Positions 1-12,366 of a stretch of 64,000 nt of DNA are shown piece by piece (the first letter of the stretch is position 1; the number at the start of each line of letters is the position of its first letter). Source of the stretch: Tetrapyrgos nigripes (taxonomy: Eukaryota > Basidiomycota > Agaricomycetes > Agaricales > Campanellaceae). The notes beneath the pieces were generated by a model that had not been told where the DNA came from, ran no database searches, and saw only the letters and a list, made by a program, of their open reading frames with translations. Location of the stretch: the NCBI GenBank assembly GCA_013368315.1, contig JAACJM010000185.1, positions 1-64,000 on the forward strand. The letters are read 5' to 3'. Position numbers and translations under genes: made by a program.

Positions 1-301
1 CCAGAACCAGGTGGAGGGGTATAATATCCTGGCATTGGATAGGGATATGGCGGGTGCATGTATTATGGGTAGGGCTGAAGATGCTGAGGCAGCTGATGCG
101 GCTGTGGGCCAGGCATTCGACCATTGGGAGGTTGAGACGGCACAGGAGGGGCTGAATGCACGGAAGGTGGGTTGGCAGGTGGCGGCTACAAAGGCAGGTT
201 GAGTTGTAGGTTCAGGAGGAACCAAATCAGCTGCGGACGTTTTGTCTGTTCTTCCCGAAGCAGGCGATGTTGATGGTCGTTCTGAAGACCCTGCTGAGAA
301 C

Positions 302-1098
302 ATGGAGATTACTGCATCCTGTGTATCTGAGCCAAATCCCCAATCTTCTCCTATGGACGTTGTGTCGACTCATCCCAAAGCGGGCGATGGTTGGAGGATG
401 GTTGGAGGATGGGTGGTGACCATACATATATGGAAGTCGCAACAAACAGCTGCGACAAACAACCGACAAACACCTGGCCGCTCCCGCCTCTGTCCACGCC
501 GATCTCCCAACGTTGCAAACTCCAACACGCTCTCATGGTATGTATGCGCTTCTGGAGTATAAAATCTCTTTCTCAGTGTTTTGAAGTTTTCCGTCTTCCC
601 TGTCCGCTCGCCAGGTTCCTGTTCTACGAGGGCATCTATGCCGATGTCTTCAGTAGCTGCGTCTGCATCGACGTCTTCCGGAACGGATTCTGTGGTGTAT
701 GTTTTCGCCTTGAATGAGGGTAGTGGAAAACTCAAGTACAAAATTGGGTCCACGGGCCGCACGCCCGAGACCAGACTCAGGGAATGGAGGAGGGGACACC
801 AGTCAAAGGGGTTTAGACTGGTGTATTCGGTGAAGGTGGTAGGTAGGAATACGGCGTATGTCGTTGGTGCGTCGTGTGGGGTTTCCCAATTCGAACACTA
901 CTCATTTTCATCACAGAACACGAAGCCCATCGACAGATACTACAATACGCCACCAAGATCCACAGGTCATGCCCGGATTGCCTTGTGGTGCACCAGGAAG
1001 AATTTGTCATGGAGCTGGATTTCGGATTGGAGGATGTTCGCAACGCCATCGACACAGCGAAGCAACTTGTAGAGACCAGGAGAGTGGGATGCACTTGA
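302..1098 (+). CDS. GIY-YIG / T5orf172-type (MUG113-like) domain protein, incomplete or degraded 5' part
   Basis: The clear part is a GIY-YIG-like fold: a YVFALN strand, then KYKIGSTGRTPETRLREW, then after an intron EHEAHRQILQYATK, CPDC and HQEEF. This spacing matches the T5orf172 family (S. pombe mug113-like). The last intron is 843-916 (gtagga...cacag) and restores frame exactly (G|AA CAC). A second intron at 538-576 would join an upstream Ser/Pro-rich exon, but at 39 nt it is short and doubtful. The same frame continues upstream to base 11 but meets a TGA at 200-202. The true start is therefore not visible, and the gene may be truncated by the window edge or broken. Family members are putative nucleases; the activity here is inferred only. 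Confidence 0.5.
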
Positions 1099-2217
1099 TG
1101 CTTTTTCTTTGGTTTTTGGTGTTTTTTTTTTTGCTTTCCTGCTATTAAATCTGCTTTCGAATCGCTGCTAAGGTGTAGGACCACTTATGTATATAGGACT
1201 TTGTAACTAAGATATTTTAAAGCAGACGCGTCTTTATGTTGACGCGTTGGACACGCACTTGCGTCAGATCACTGACGCACCAGCGTTGTATCAGTAGTCC
1301 ATAAATATCATTTATTAGTACACCTATCTAGAGTTCAGATGCATGATATATTGAGACTCGTATCTGTACATATATCTGGATTCCAGATACATACCATTTC
1401 TGGACACAAATCCGCAAAATTGATAGGTGATCTTTCTTTTGTTTGAATAGGTGTGCGAATTGAAAATCTTTTTGTACTTCTTTCCAAAGATCTAATATGA
1501 CATGTGTCTGGTCACGAATTAAATGTACCGTAAGGCATCCTAATATATCAACTTTCTGGTTAGATATCTAACTTACTAATACATGATCTATTTCGACTTA
1601 TATCTGGGTTCCTAATGTATCTTATTTCCGTGCACATATTAGATCACCTATCCGTCGAGCGGATATTTGTCCCTTTTCGGCGTGAAAGGGCCTCGTAATT
1701 AGCAGCGCCCTTTTTTTATCACCGAAAGGCGAGTTGATTTCTGTGGTGCTTACTAAGACAAATTGCAGGATTTTTGGTATGCCTCCACATTTCATGAATC
1801 CCTCATACTTTAGTCTCAAAACTTCCAACACATCCCCTAGATATGTTCAGAATACATTGCGAGCACTAACAATGGAATAGTGCAGGAGAGATAGTACAGT
1901 GCAAGCCTTCGACCCATGACGGCATTTAGAACTTAGCCGAGCAGCGTCCGGAGAATTCCGAGACCGCAAAAATGGGCGCTGCTAATCAGCTCTATTGCCG
2001 ACATGTGACGTTGTGCGGCATCGATTTCGCACGCTTTGGCTCTCCTATTCACTTCCGGGTGGAGGAAGAGGAGGTGTTTATTACACAGGTACAAGAGCTG
2101 AAACGCCGGTTAGTATCCCAATAAACGCTTATCGAGTAATCCAAGAGGCATGGGCCATTGGATGCCGCTATAAGATGCCCTTGACCGGCATACAATTTAA
2201 GTATATTGAGCCGGGCC
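1099..2217. other. Intergenic AT-rich stretch with a 12-bp inverted repeat
   Basis: No credible coding exon is seen. A perfect 12-bp inverted repeat (GATAGGTGATCT at 1422-1433, AGATCACCTATC at 1641-1652) bounds about 230 bp and could be a small relic element. The start of the block shared with the other regulator copies lies at about 2187-2218. Confidence 0.4.
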
Positions 2218-2290
2218 GAGGCAGTGCATTACCTCAACATTACCTTGAGTAGTACGTAACCCCTCAACGTACAACTTGCTTCAAGCCTCC

Positions 2291-5200
2291 ATGTCCGACG
2301 AGGAAGACAAGTCAAGGTCTGGCTCGCACAAGAAACGAAGGCTACAAAATGCGTGCGACGAGTGTAGGAAGAAGAAAGGTAAGTGATGTGCCAACTTCTA
2401 GAAAGCCGTGGCACACCAACCGTCAAAAACCTCGCTGTTCTTCTACGTAGTCAAGTGTAGGTTTATCCAATGACTCAAGCCAATCCAAGACTTATGGAAT
2501 CAAAGGTGATAGCGCGGAAATGGCCGGAAATCGCTGTACACGTTGCGTTTCTCTGGAAATAGACTGTACTCACGTATTGGCAACTATAAAGAAGGTGAGT
2601 CAGTATAGCCCTGACAATAGCGAAGCTCATCTTCACGGAATGCAGAAACGAGGTCCTCCGATTGGGTATGTATTCAGAAAGAAAATTTTTTTCTCCTACT
2701 TAGGCAGTAATTAGTAAACCTCGCGGGTCAAAGTCGATTCGCTACACAGTATCGCAGATACTGTCGACCACGAAACCATTTGAAGCACCTGATACTCCTG
2801 AGGCAGTATTAGAGCTCTTTAAAGATCTGGCCACCTATGTTAGGGAGCTGGAAGAAGAGCTTGACGAACTTCAACAGATATTAGTGGCTAAAACTGCAGA
2901 AGCCTCATCGGAAAGACAGGATCGTTCCTCAAAGCCCACCCCCGCGTTCCTTTTCTGGAGTCAACAAAATGTATTATCAGGCGAAACACCGGAACAGGAC
3001 GCACGTTCTGTAGAAGGACTGTCTGAACAGCTCAAACGTCTCGTCCTGGATCAATCCTTAAAGCGTCATTTTGGCACCTCTACTTCACTGACCCTAGTCA
3101 GAGACGCGATGAATGACGTACATCCACAAGACGTCCAACGCCCATCCTCCGATGCAGCTCGTTATTTGAAGGCAAGACGCCCACAGTTTTGGACCATCTA
3201 TCCAGTAAGTGTTTCTATTGACGTCGACTAACCAGTGTTTCCGGAGATGGTTACTCACATCAATCACGCCCATCAGTGGCAAATTCCTCCTCAAGAAGAC
3301 CTTAAACCTCTCGTTTTTCCAGAGACCGACTTGATGAAGAAGCTGATCGACCTCTACTTCGTCAATTTCAACCAATACTTTCCCATGCTCCACCGTCCTA
3401 TTTTCGACCGCTCTATCGCTGAAGACATGCACCTCCGTAATCGTAATTTTGGCTGCGTTCTTCTCGGAGTATGTGCCTTGGGATCTAGATACTGCGATGA
3501 CCCCGCGACATTAGAGTCAGAGGCGCCGGAATTTAGTGCGGGTTGGAAATACTTTAGACAGATTAGACCAATCCCAACCACATACTCGGCCGCACCTTCT
3601 CTTTATCAGCTCCAGATCATATGCGTGAGTATCTTATGCGCTAACTCGTCAAACAATCACCGCTAATTCCTCTTATGTTTTGCAGATCTCCATCGTGTTC
3701 CTCCAAGCAACTACCGGTGCCGACTCAGTGTGGGTCCAAATCGCCGTTGGGATCCGTTTAGTACAAGAAGTCGGTGCTCACAGGCGCAGGCCGGGTCAGA
3801 AACCAACTATCGAAGGAGAGTTGTGGAAGAGGGTGTTCTGGATACTCTATACTTGGGATATATACGGTAGCGCTTTCTTGGGTCGTCCTAGAGCTACGTC
3901 TTCTGATGAGTACGTATCTCCTTCTATCAAGTTCTCTAACAACCGACCAATATCTGACAGTTATGACTTCCTAATCTTCACCCTCTAGCTTTGATATCGA
4001 CCTACCTGTCCAATGCGACGACGAATACTGGGAACACTCTGATCCAGAGCTGGCTTTTAAACAACCTCCTGGACGTCCGTCTAATTTGGTCTACTTTGTT
4101 AGATTCTTGAGGCTCCTCGATATTCTAAACATGGCTCAAAAGACTATCGTAAGTCACCTGCGACAAATGATAAGGCTGCCATTAATCTGATTCAACCTGA
4201 CTCCAACAGTACTTAACAAGACACTCCGACAAATGGACTATGATGGGTATATCAGATTTGGAATGGAGCCAACGAATGGTATCCGAACTGGATTCGATGT
4301 TGAACGACTGGATAGATACTATACCTGAGCATTGTGAGGGCTTTTCTTTCTTTCTCCAATCCGTCACAATTCGGTTTATAACTCAATTCCGACTACTTAT
4401 TAGTGAAATGGGATCCAAACAGAGAAGACATCGACTTCTTCCACCAATCAGTAGCTCTCTACGTCACCTACTACTGGATCCAAATCCTAGTTCACAAAAC
4501 CTTCATCCCTCGTCTTGGTGCCGCTTCAGAAGTCACCTTCCCTTCAATGGCTATTTGTGCCAACGCAGCAAGATCAGCTTGTCATGTTATGGGAGTACAA
4601 CAGCGTCGTGGATTTCTACCGCTTCCTACTGTTATCGTAAGTGTATTCCATTGAATTGACCTCCAGGCGATCTGGTTAATGGATGAGATTTCGTTGAATA
4701 TCAGATAACGCTCTACAACGCTGCGATTGTTCTTCTCCTAAATGCATGGAGAGGAAAACATCTCCAGACCACGCCGGATACGAATAAGGAACTAATAGAC
4801 GTGTATAAATGCATTGGAATGCTTCGTTCATATGAGGGACGGTACGTCTTATTCATTCATGCGTTGGCAAAACAAGAAGTTGATAATCTGGACATTTGAT
4901 CCCAGCTGGCAGAACGCAGGGACCTACTGGTACGTTACATCTTCCAATGCGACTTGTCCGCCAAAGTTATGAACAAAATCTCACAACTTCTCTCTATTTC
5001 CCAGTGATATCATCCATGAAATCCTCGCCACCAGCAACCTCTACAGTCCAGAACCCTTTGATGCCGGATATCTCAAACGCTACCGGGACTCCAATAACGA
5101 TTCTTCTACTGGTGGACAACAACCGCCAAATTCCAATTCGTCTTCGTTGTCTTCGTTGTCACCATCACCCTTAGGCCCTGGAGAACCTCGAAAGATAGCG

Positions 5201-5892
5201 GGTACTCATCGAGTATCCGCTTCTGGCAATGGCACTGGCAACATTCGACCTTCTGCATCCCCATCTACTTTCTCCACAACCACTTTGATGACTCTCCCTC
5301 ACCCAGATACTAGCCACGGTACTACCACTCTTAACATCGACCCCATCTTCAACCTTCCTCTACGCTCTAATGAATTGGGTAGTCTACCCCTCCACGAATC
5401 GTTTGACCCCTTTGGTGATGCTCAGGCTTTTGCCGATTCAAGTGATATCTGGATGACTGAGTTGTTTCAAACTGGCAATGAGGAGTCACAGGTACCGGTT
5501 ACTGGCACCGGCACCGGGGGCGATGGTAGTAGCATGGCACCTGGTTATTCGCAAACCATCATGACTCCCTTTTCCTCAGCTATGGGATCTGGTGAGCTCT
5601 GTCAACTTTCAACTGATACAAACAATTGAAACTGAACCTTTTCACCCATTTTTGTGCAGGACCATCGACTCAGAACTTGAACTTGCCTTCTCAGCAAATG
5701 GGGCAAACAATATTGGCAGATTCAGGCTCCTTCGCTGCTCACAGTGACCCTACGACTATGAGCAGGTATGGGAAATGCATCATCTATTTTGATCTTGGCT
5801 GCTGTTCTGAAATTTTTCTGTTACATAGCAGTGACTGGGACGTGTGCATTGCTAACGTAGATGAGCTGTTGCGCTCGTTTATGTCTCAGTGA
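2291..5892 (+). CDS. Zn(II)2Cys6 fungal-specific transcription factor, copy A
   Basis: Predicted nuclear regulator. Exons: 2291-2378, 2451-2456, 2506-2594, 2646-2665, 2715-3204, 3277-3624, 3686-3909, 3989-4148, 4210-4333, 4404-4636, 4705-4841, 4906-4929, 5005-5591, 5660-5765, 5829-5892. They join without a stop into 899 codons. Zinc-cluster cysteines are C22, C25, C32, C42, C45 and C52 (CX2CX6CX9CX2CX6C). A Leu/Glu-rich coiled coil follows at about 97-124. A Fungal_trans-like middle region spans about 232-640, starting at WQIPPQED. The tail is Ser/Thr/Gly-rich. A conserved NELGSLPLHESFDPF motif and a C-terminal DW...NVDELLRSF motif are shared with the other copies. Copy A lacks about 53 residues of the tail present in B and C (gap in GDGS|SMAPGY), in frame. 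XlnR-like activators belong to the same broad family; the target genes are unknown. Confidence 0.9.
2451..2456 (+). other. 6-nt microexon inside the zinc-cluster coding region (copy A)
   Basis: Exon TCAAGT lies between acgtag| and |gtaggt. It supplies two bases of Val30, all of Lys31 and the first base of Cys32. Skipping it removes two codons in frame and disturbs the third zinc cysteine. The same microexon is at 13516-13521, 39714-39719 and, as TGAAAT, 46583-46588. Confidence 0.8.
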
Positions 5893-6057
5893 TACCATAT
5901 CTATTAGAACAAATAACAGTTCTACTTCTCTCCCCAGTCCCCAAAGTACACAAGTTGAAGACAATTTGAGAGTCAGTTGACGTACGACTGGTTGGCAGTC
6001 CTTATAATTGGTTGTTAGAAGAGGCGAGGAAGTGCATCATCATAACCCGGTATAGGT

Positions 6058-9000
6058 AAATCTGCAGACACCCCCTGCAGGGTTGCAGACACATTGCAGA
6101 TCACATTGTAAATTATAGCATCAGACTCTATCTACTGTATCAATGATATATATGATCTCAGAGATGTAGGAATTACAATCAGTAATTCATAGTGAGGTCA
6201 TAGGCCATGTATTTGGAGTTGAATAATGGTGTATTGCACTTGCAGCTTACTGCAATTGCATGATGATAGTATCTACTTTTACAAGCTTATATACTGTTAG
6301 CTACTGTGGCTGAGTGAGTCCATAAGTATAGCACAGTGGTGTAAAGTGGTTACTACGATGTAAGAAACAATGTAAGTATGGAGCATAGTGGAAAGTAGGT
6401 GGTGCATATGTGGATACAAGTGGATTGTTGTAAGTAAATGATAGATTGATTGATATAATGATATAGAATTCCAACAAGAGATGTTTTTGAGTCAAGGTGG
6501 TGTATCTGCTGTACACAGAGTGTAAAAATCTTCAAAAAAGCAGGATAAGCACAGCCCCAAAATTTTTTCTTCTTCTTTTTCTAATACATTCATACAGATT
6601 ATCTCTATGCAGAATATCAGGAGAAGATTTCTATACTCTTATAGTGTGAAATTGCAAAATGAGGACACTCAAAATGTTTCTCACACATCTCAAGTGCTTT
6701 GAGACACTTACTGTCTGCACTTGCACTTGTTAACTTGGGATATCAAATAATTGGTGGTATTGGGGGTCATGTCTTAGCATGTTTCTACAAGATAATACAT
6801 TATAATAGCTTCAAGATAATTGTACTCATTGTAATTCCAATTACTATTTATAGTAATTGGTTTTTTTTGAAACCGAGCCAGCCAAAAAAAAGTTGGGTCT
6901 GACGCGGATCTTCCACCTGTGGGAAAATTTCACATGAATTTTCCGCGTCTAAATCATCGTTGAGTGTTTCAAAATTTTTCTTGGACTACACACTAAAGCT
7001 TTAATCCTTAACAGCTGTGCTGCCAGGCTTAACTGTAGGTATACATGGCTATGTAATGTACTAAACTAGTTAACTGCGGAGAATCCATATTTTCTTATGA
7101 AAAACAGATTTACGGTGCACAACCTGAAACATAGCATGTCTAAAGCGTTGTCAGTTTTTTATGCATAGCTGTTCTACATTCTTACATTGTGTAGCTATGC
7201 ACGCCCACAGAGGTTACCTGATCATTAAACCGTAGCTGCGTTGAGACTACAAGAACCATGGGATATCTGCCTTCCTAATTGGGTCTGATATTACGCTTGC
7301 TGTATTTGCTCCTTTCAGCCTACATAGTGTACTGTACCCTTCCCTGTGTAATGTTCCACACTACACTTGAGACTACAACAACTGTGGGATATCCACCTTC
7401 TTAATTGGGTCTGATATTACACTTGCTATGTTTGCTCCTCTCAGCCTACATAGTGTAATATACCCTTCCCTGTGTAATGTTCCGCGCTACGCCTCAGGCA
7501 GCTGTGGTCAACTGCATGGTCAGTTTTTGACATGAAAGTCGGTAAGCATATGTGAAGGAATTCACCTGACCCCAACACGTCCCCAACTGCCTTCATACTG
7601 GAAGTTGCCTGGGTTGAGCTGGACCATTCATGTGATCAATATATATTGAACACCTGTAAGGTCCACTGCGTCCCAGGCATTGTTCCTGTACGTGTCTTAT
7701 CACTCACTCATGCTTGTTACTGTCACTTTCATGTCTCTCTCGTTTTAACTACCATGTTGCGTTGATACGCCATACAAAATCGCCGTATACATACTTAGAT
7801 TTTGGTCCATAATATCAGTTTCGGTGTTCTTTTAAGGAAATAAGAGGACTAGGGTGAGCCCTGAACTGCTAGTTAAGACCTAGCAGGACTAGAAAACAAT
7901 GGTACAATAATATTAAGTGCTTATGGATGGAGAATCAACTCATTCTAAGTACTATGATAGATATGTATGAGTTGGAGTTATGATAGCAGACCCACCGAAT
8001 AATAAAGATAGCCTACAAAGGCTTTTGAATCCTATTATAACTACTAGTACTGCTAGCGTGATCCAAAGGGACAGTGAAGTGTGAGATAGCCCCTATTCAT
8101 GGGCATAGGAACATGTAAGCAGCACAATCCTCGGCTGAAAGGTCGATTGGAGAAGACAGCGCTAAGATTGGACATGTGGACAAGCATGCTAGGTCTAGAT
8201 CTATGTATTGGAAAAACGTGTAGTACTAAGATGGCTTTGAGGGAGTCTTAAGTATCTGTAAAAGGTACATGTGGATAAAAGTAGGACAAAGTATATATGT
8301 ACAGGATCCCAGAGAGTTCAGCTATCCATTGGTACAGAGGGGATAGTGAACAGACGTCTCTACACAGAGATATAAGGGACAGAAGCGCTAAGTCACAGTA
8401 CATCCGAATGATCGGAATACAACCCAAACAGATAACGGTATTTCCAGATAAGGATAAATCCATCAGTAAGCGTCTAGCTAGGCGTTGAAAGTGTTGAAGG
8501 AGGAATAAGTATGCAAACAGGACTGCAGAAGAGCTGGACTCATATGTAGGACTAAGTAGTAGACTGTTGGCAATGCATAGAGCGCGTATAAAGCAAGATC
8601 AGAGAAAAGGGAAAGGAAAACAGAACGGAACAAAGAAACTATGAGAAAACCCTATGCCCCTAGCATAAGGACGTGTATGAGGGACCTAGTGGTCATAAGT
8701 GGAGCGTTCTGAGTCATAGATGCAATGCTCGCTAACCAGGACGGTACACAAAACACCAGATGGCTTACAAAGAGGACTGAAGAAAGTTCCTATGAATATC
8801 TAGATAATATTGAACAGTTTTCTGTATACCCTAATAAGCAAGTCTTTACTTATGAGGAAATAGGTAGAACTTGCTAATGGACTTTTCAATTTGTTTTGTA
8901 TTTTCTCTGTGTATCTTTTAGTGGACATCAAAAAGAAATAAGTAACTGTATAGTTGTAGCTGCGAGTAGTATAAAAGAACCAGATATTACAAGTAGCTAC

Positions 9001-10093
9001 CCAAGCCATGTACTGGTTCTTATTACAAATGAAGATGAGTACCTTACATTGTGTTTTGGTGGCTGTGAACTTTATGTCCCAACTTTCTCTCTCTCTTTCC
9101 AAATTTTTTTTTTTTTTTGCATTTATATATATACACATTAGCTGCTGGACATAACAAGACATACTGGTCTCATTTTCCCCACACCTAGACACTGGCCCAC
9201 ATCCCTTTAATAATTTCAGGTGAAATAGTGTACTGTACTGTTTTGATCGTAGGTTCAGTCACACATCACAGGCCTTGATGAACTGAAATCTGTCACAGGT
9301 CACATTGGCCACTGAACGTGTGACTGGATGAGGCTGAAATATACAAAAAGGCAAATTTTTGCTCTGCCTTCAGCAGGCTGTTACTTTTAGCACTTCTTTC
9401 ATCTTATTTATGTAATTTCCTCTGAGTTTTGCCCAATTTGAGCCAATAAAGCAGTGTATTCAGGTCAAATCTGACTTTGATCTTGGAGTGTCACACTAAA
9501 AATTTGCTCTGAACTTCATGACGTTCAGTGGTCACATTGTCTCACCCCTGAACCTATGTTCAAAATGATACAGTGATATAGAAAAAGAAAAAAAAAATAG
9601 TAATCAGTCTTGCCAGCATAGCATGGCCTCTTTCCCCCAAGTTTTTGGGAAGGGTGTCTGCAGGGTGTCTGCACATGCACAGCCACATGCAGACACCTTG
9701 CTGATACCTTAAGTAAAGGTAGATAGTCACATCAGACACTTGCTTATGGCAGATAATGACCCTGTAGTAGAAATAATACCAATTTAAATGGCAATCTGAA
9801 TAGGGTTGATAGCATGAGATTTGCTGATTGCCAGGCTTGAACTGGACTTGGGCAACAATGACTAAAGTGAGAGGACACCTAAAGCCACAGAGGTGTAACA
9901 GACTACTATTCTGATGCTAATTTACATTTGGGAACTGAAGTAAATATCTACAATATATGAAAGAGGGCAGAATAAGATATGTGACTATTCATCATTCTTA
10001 TTATTCATAGTAGTAGAAGAAATGTGTGTACTATACAAGAAACTAACAAGAGCAATGCATGAGTCAGTGTCTGCAGGGGGTGTCTGCAGATTT
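6058..10093. mobile_element. Gene-poor 4.0-kb segment bounded by a perfect 23-bp inverted repeat
   Basis: The left end (6058-6080) begins AAATCTGCAGACACCCCCTG. The right end (10071-10093) is its exact reverse complement. The left end lies about 10 bp past the last base alignable with regulator block B. A related inverted pair of TGCAGACACC is inside, at about 9658-9703. No long ORF, transposase motif or clear target-site duplication was seen, so this is either a degenerate non-autonomous DNA element or an element with later insertions. Short ORFs at 8297-8488 and 8800-9192 have no recognisable domain. Confidence 0.5.
7243..7494. repeat. Two-copy tandem repeat, period 126 bp
   Basis: The unit starting GAGACTACAA at 7243 recurs at 7369 with about a dozen substitutions. 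Both contain AATTGGGTCTGATATTAC and CAGCCTACATAGTGTA. It lies inside the 4-kb inverted-repeat segment. Confidence 0.75.
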
Positions 10094-10104
10094 CTGATAC
10101 CCAG

Positions 10105-10362
10105 TCATAATGATGTACATGTAGGATATGGGCAGTGTTTTACAAAAGAAAGGGGTAAAAAATGAGATCCAATAAGTTAAGATGTAAACATCCTGATGTC
10201 TATGACTTCTCTCCATGAAGATGATGAGCCAACGCGAGATCCTTAGGTTGAATAGTGACACCCTTAGCATGGATAGCAGCAAGATTGGTGTCCTCAAACA
10301 ACAATACAGGGTATGCTTTGGTGGCCTCTTGAAGGGCCATGACAGTGCAGGATCTGAATAGT
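10105..10362 (-). pseudogene. Truncated histone H3 relic
   Basis: The reverse strand encodes only the C-terminal part of H3: [20 protein letters not shown], then [14 protein letters not shown] and a stop at 10200. H3-specific residues are mutated (RR to HH, GERS to GEKS, AEAYL to TKAYP). About 90 bp beyond the stop also aligns with DNA downstream of the H3 gene at 45361, so this is a genomic fragment and not a processed copy. Nothing upstream resembles the rest of H3. Confidence 0.8.
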
Positions 10363-12366
10363 GCCATTTTGTTTTTATTTCCCAGGTTTGGTGTCACAAA
10401 AAACCTGGCAGACTGGAACAAAGTATCACAGGTTTTTAGAATGAGACTTCAGACTCTCTCCCTTTCCCTTAAGAGCCACAAAATAGCTCAGCTTATTCAG
10501 CCTAAAGGCCTCGTAATTCGTGATTTACTATTTCTCACTGCCGTGGTGTATACGACTTTCTCGGCATACGTGACGAGACTGACTTGCCATGACGTCATTC
10601 TATCCTTGCCCTCAGTCTACAACAAAGTACCTAATCAATTTGAGAAAAAGGCAGGTTAAAGAATGAGAAGAGCGAGGCAATTGCTTCCCTTATCTTATTC
10701 TTTTATCACCGCTTTCCTCAGTCACAAAAGGTGCCATTGCCCGTAGTGGTAGAACGACATGGACCGGCCAAGGGCCGAGAGTAAGGGTAAGGGCATGTCT
10801 CGGCATATACGGTACGTCTACTTGAGCTTTCTCTGGCCAAAACTGGGTATATAGAGATGGGACTGGAAGAACCAGCAACGAGCTTGCGCTCCGCGTCGTG
10901 TAACCGATGAGGAGGAGAGTGAAACAAAAGGAAAATGATAGTAGGACAGCCCTCCGCAACGAACACTCTGCCAAGTATTGACAACACTACCGAGCAGAAC
11001 CTACTAGCTGCCTAGGGGGAACTAACCCGCGCTGGCGAACCTCGCTGAGAGTGGCCTAGATCGTATAGATGTAGAAAAAAAGCCATGCGTCACTGCAGGT
11101 TACGCGGGTATCAACTGAGGATACACCTATCCTTTCCTGTGGTACATATTACCGAGTAACATGATGAGTCAAGACCAACACCTGCGACCTAAAAACCAGA
11201 TACTATGCCCATGAGGACAACACTGAAGAAAGACATAAAGTTGCAGCTGGACCTGGGTATGGCTACTACACTCCTGTGTCAGCGAGCAAGCCAAAAGTCC
11301 AAGGCCAGCAACAATTACAGGTAGGCGTAGGTTGAGAAAAAGAGAAGTTGAGTCAGGGTGACGGTGTACTACAGCACTGAAAGATAACTAGATGGTTGAG
11401 AATGAGCTGGCTGGGCTGAGCCTCAACCGCAAGCATAGGCCGACCATATGCCTACCCGGACAACGAAAGTGCTTGGGCTGCCATGTTGAAGCAATGAGCA
11501 TAGTGGAGTGGGCGGAGAAAGTTGACCACCCGAGACAACTAGCATACACCGGACGCTGAGACTCCCAGGTCGCGATCACATCGTTGGAAGATGCGCCTCC
11601 CTCCGGCAGGATGTACTAGGTACGACCGAAGGCAAGTAGCCATGGTCATGGGCATTGTGCTCTTGATGCCAGCTGGGTATTTGAGCAGTTCCAAAAAGCA
11701 GTGGTAAAGTCTGAATAACGTAGACAAAAAAAGGACGAACAAAAAAGTGGCTAGCGCTCCGACAGTACTAGACTAAAAAAACGCAGCGGAGCCAGCAATC
11801 ATCGACCGGGTGCACGCAGAGCGAAGAAGCATGCAGAGCATATACGCAGGATTGAAGAACGATGAAGGCAAATAGGAAAAGGTAAAGATACACCCTGCAA
11901 TAGTATCCCATGGCAACGAAGAAAAAAAATGAGTTTGCATGGGTGCTCGACACTTGTGTGGTTGTGAGCTCTCAGAGGGAGGCGACTTTGAAGGTAGTGC
12001 AGAGAAGAAAAGTCTCCAAAAGTAGATTGTCAGCGTCTGGAGTAGAATAGGACTGAACGAGACGCACCATTCACACTAGGCATTCCTCGTAATGGCTTTG
12101 AAAATTTGTCCAGAACCTTGTAAAAGCTTACAAACCCTCCGCGCAGGAGTTCGGAGCAGACACGGAGAAGAAAAGCGGAATTATCATTTGATGGCTAGAA
12201 GTACGCCCAGCAAGAGACATTAAGGTAAAAGCTATTGTCGTCGTCCAAGGGCGGAAAACGAATCTATGTATTCCAACCAGCCTATCTGTCAGCAAAGAAC
12301 GAAATTAGTAGGCGTAGAGAAATACGAAAACCTTATTACACACCAGCTATCGCTCTTTTTGCGAAT

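Noticed and set aside
8800..9192. 130-codon reverse ORF
   Set aside because: AT-rich, low-complexity translation with Lys and Ser runs and no domain; it lies inside the gene-poor inverted-repeat segment.
10690..10987. Reverse ORFs of about 90 codons also seen at 37338-37611
   Set aside because: The two copies keep DNA similarity but not the same reading frame, so this is duplicated non-coding sequence.
11388..11953. Several 60-70 codon reverse ORFs downstream of QCR6
   Set aside because: No domain, and frames are not preserved in block 2.
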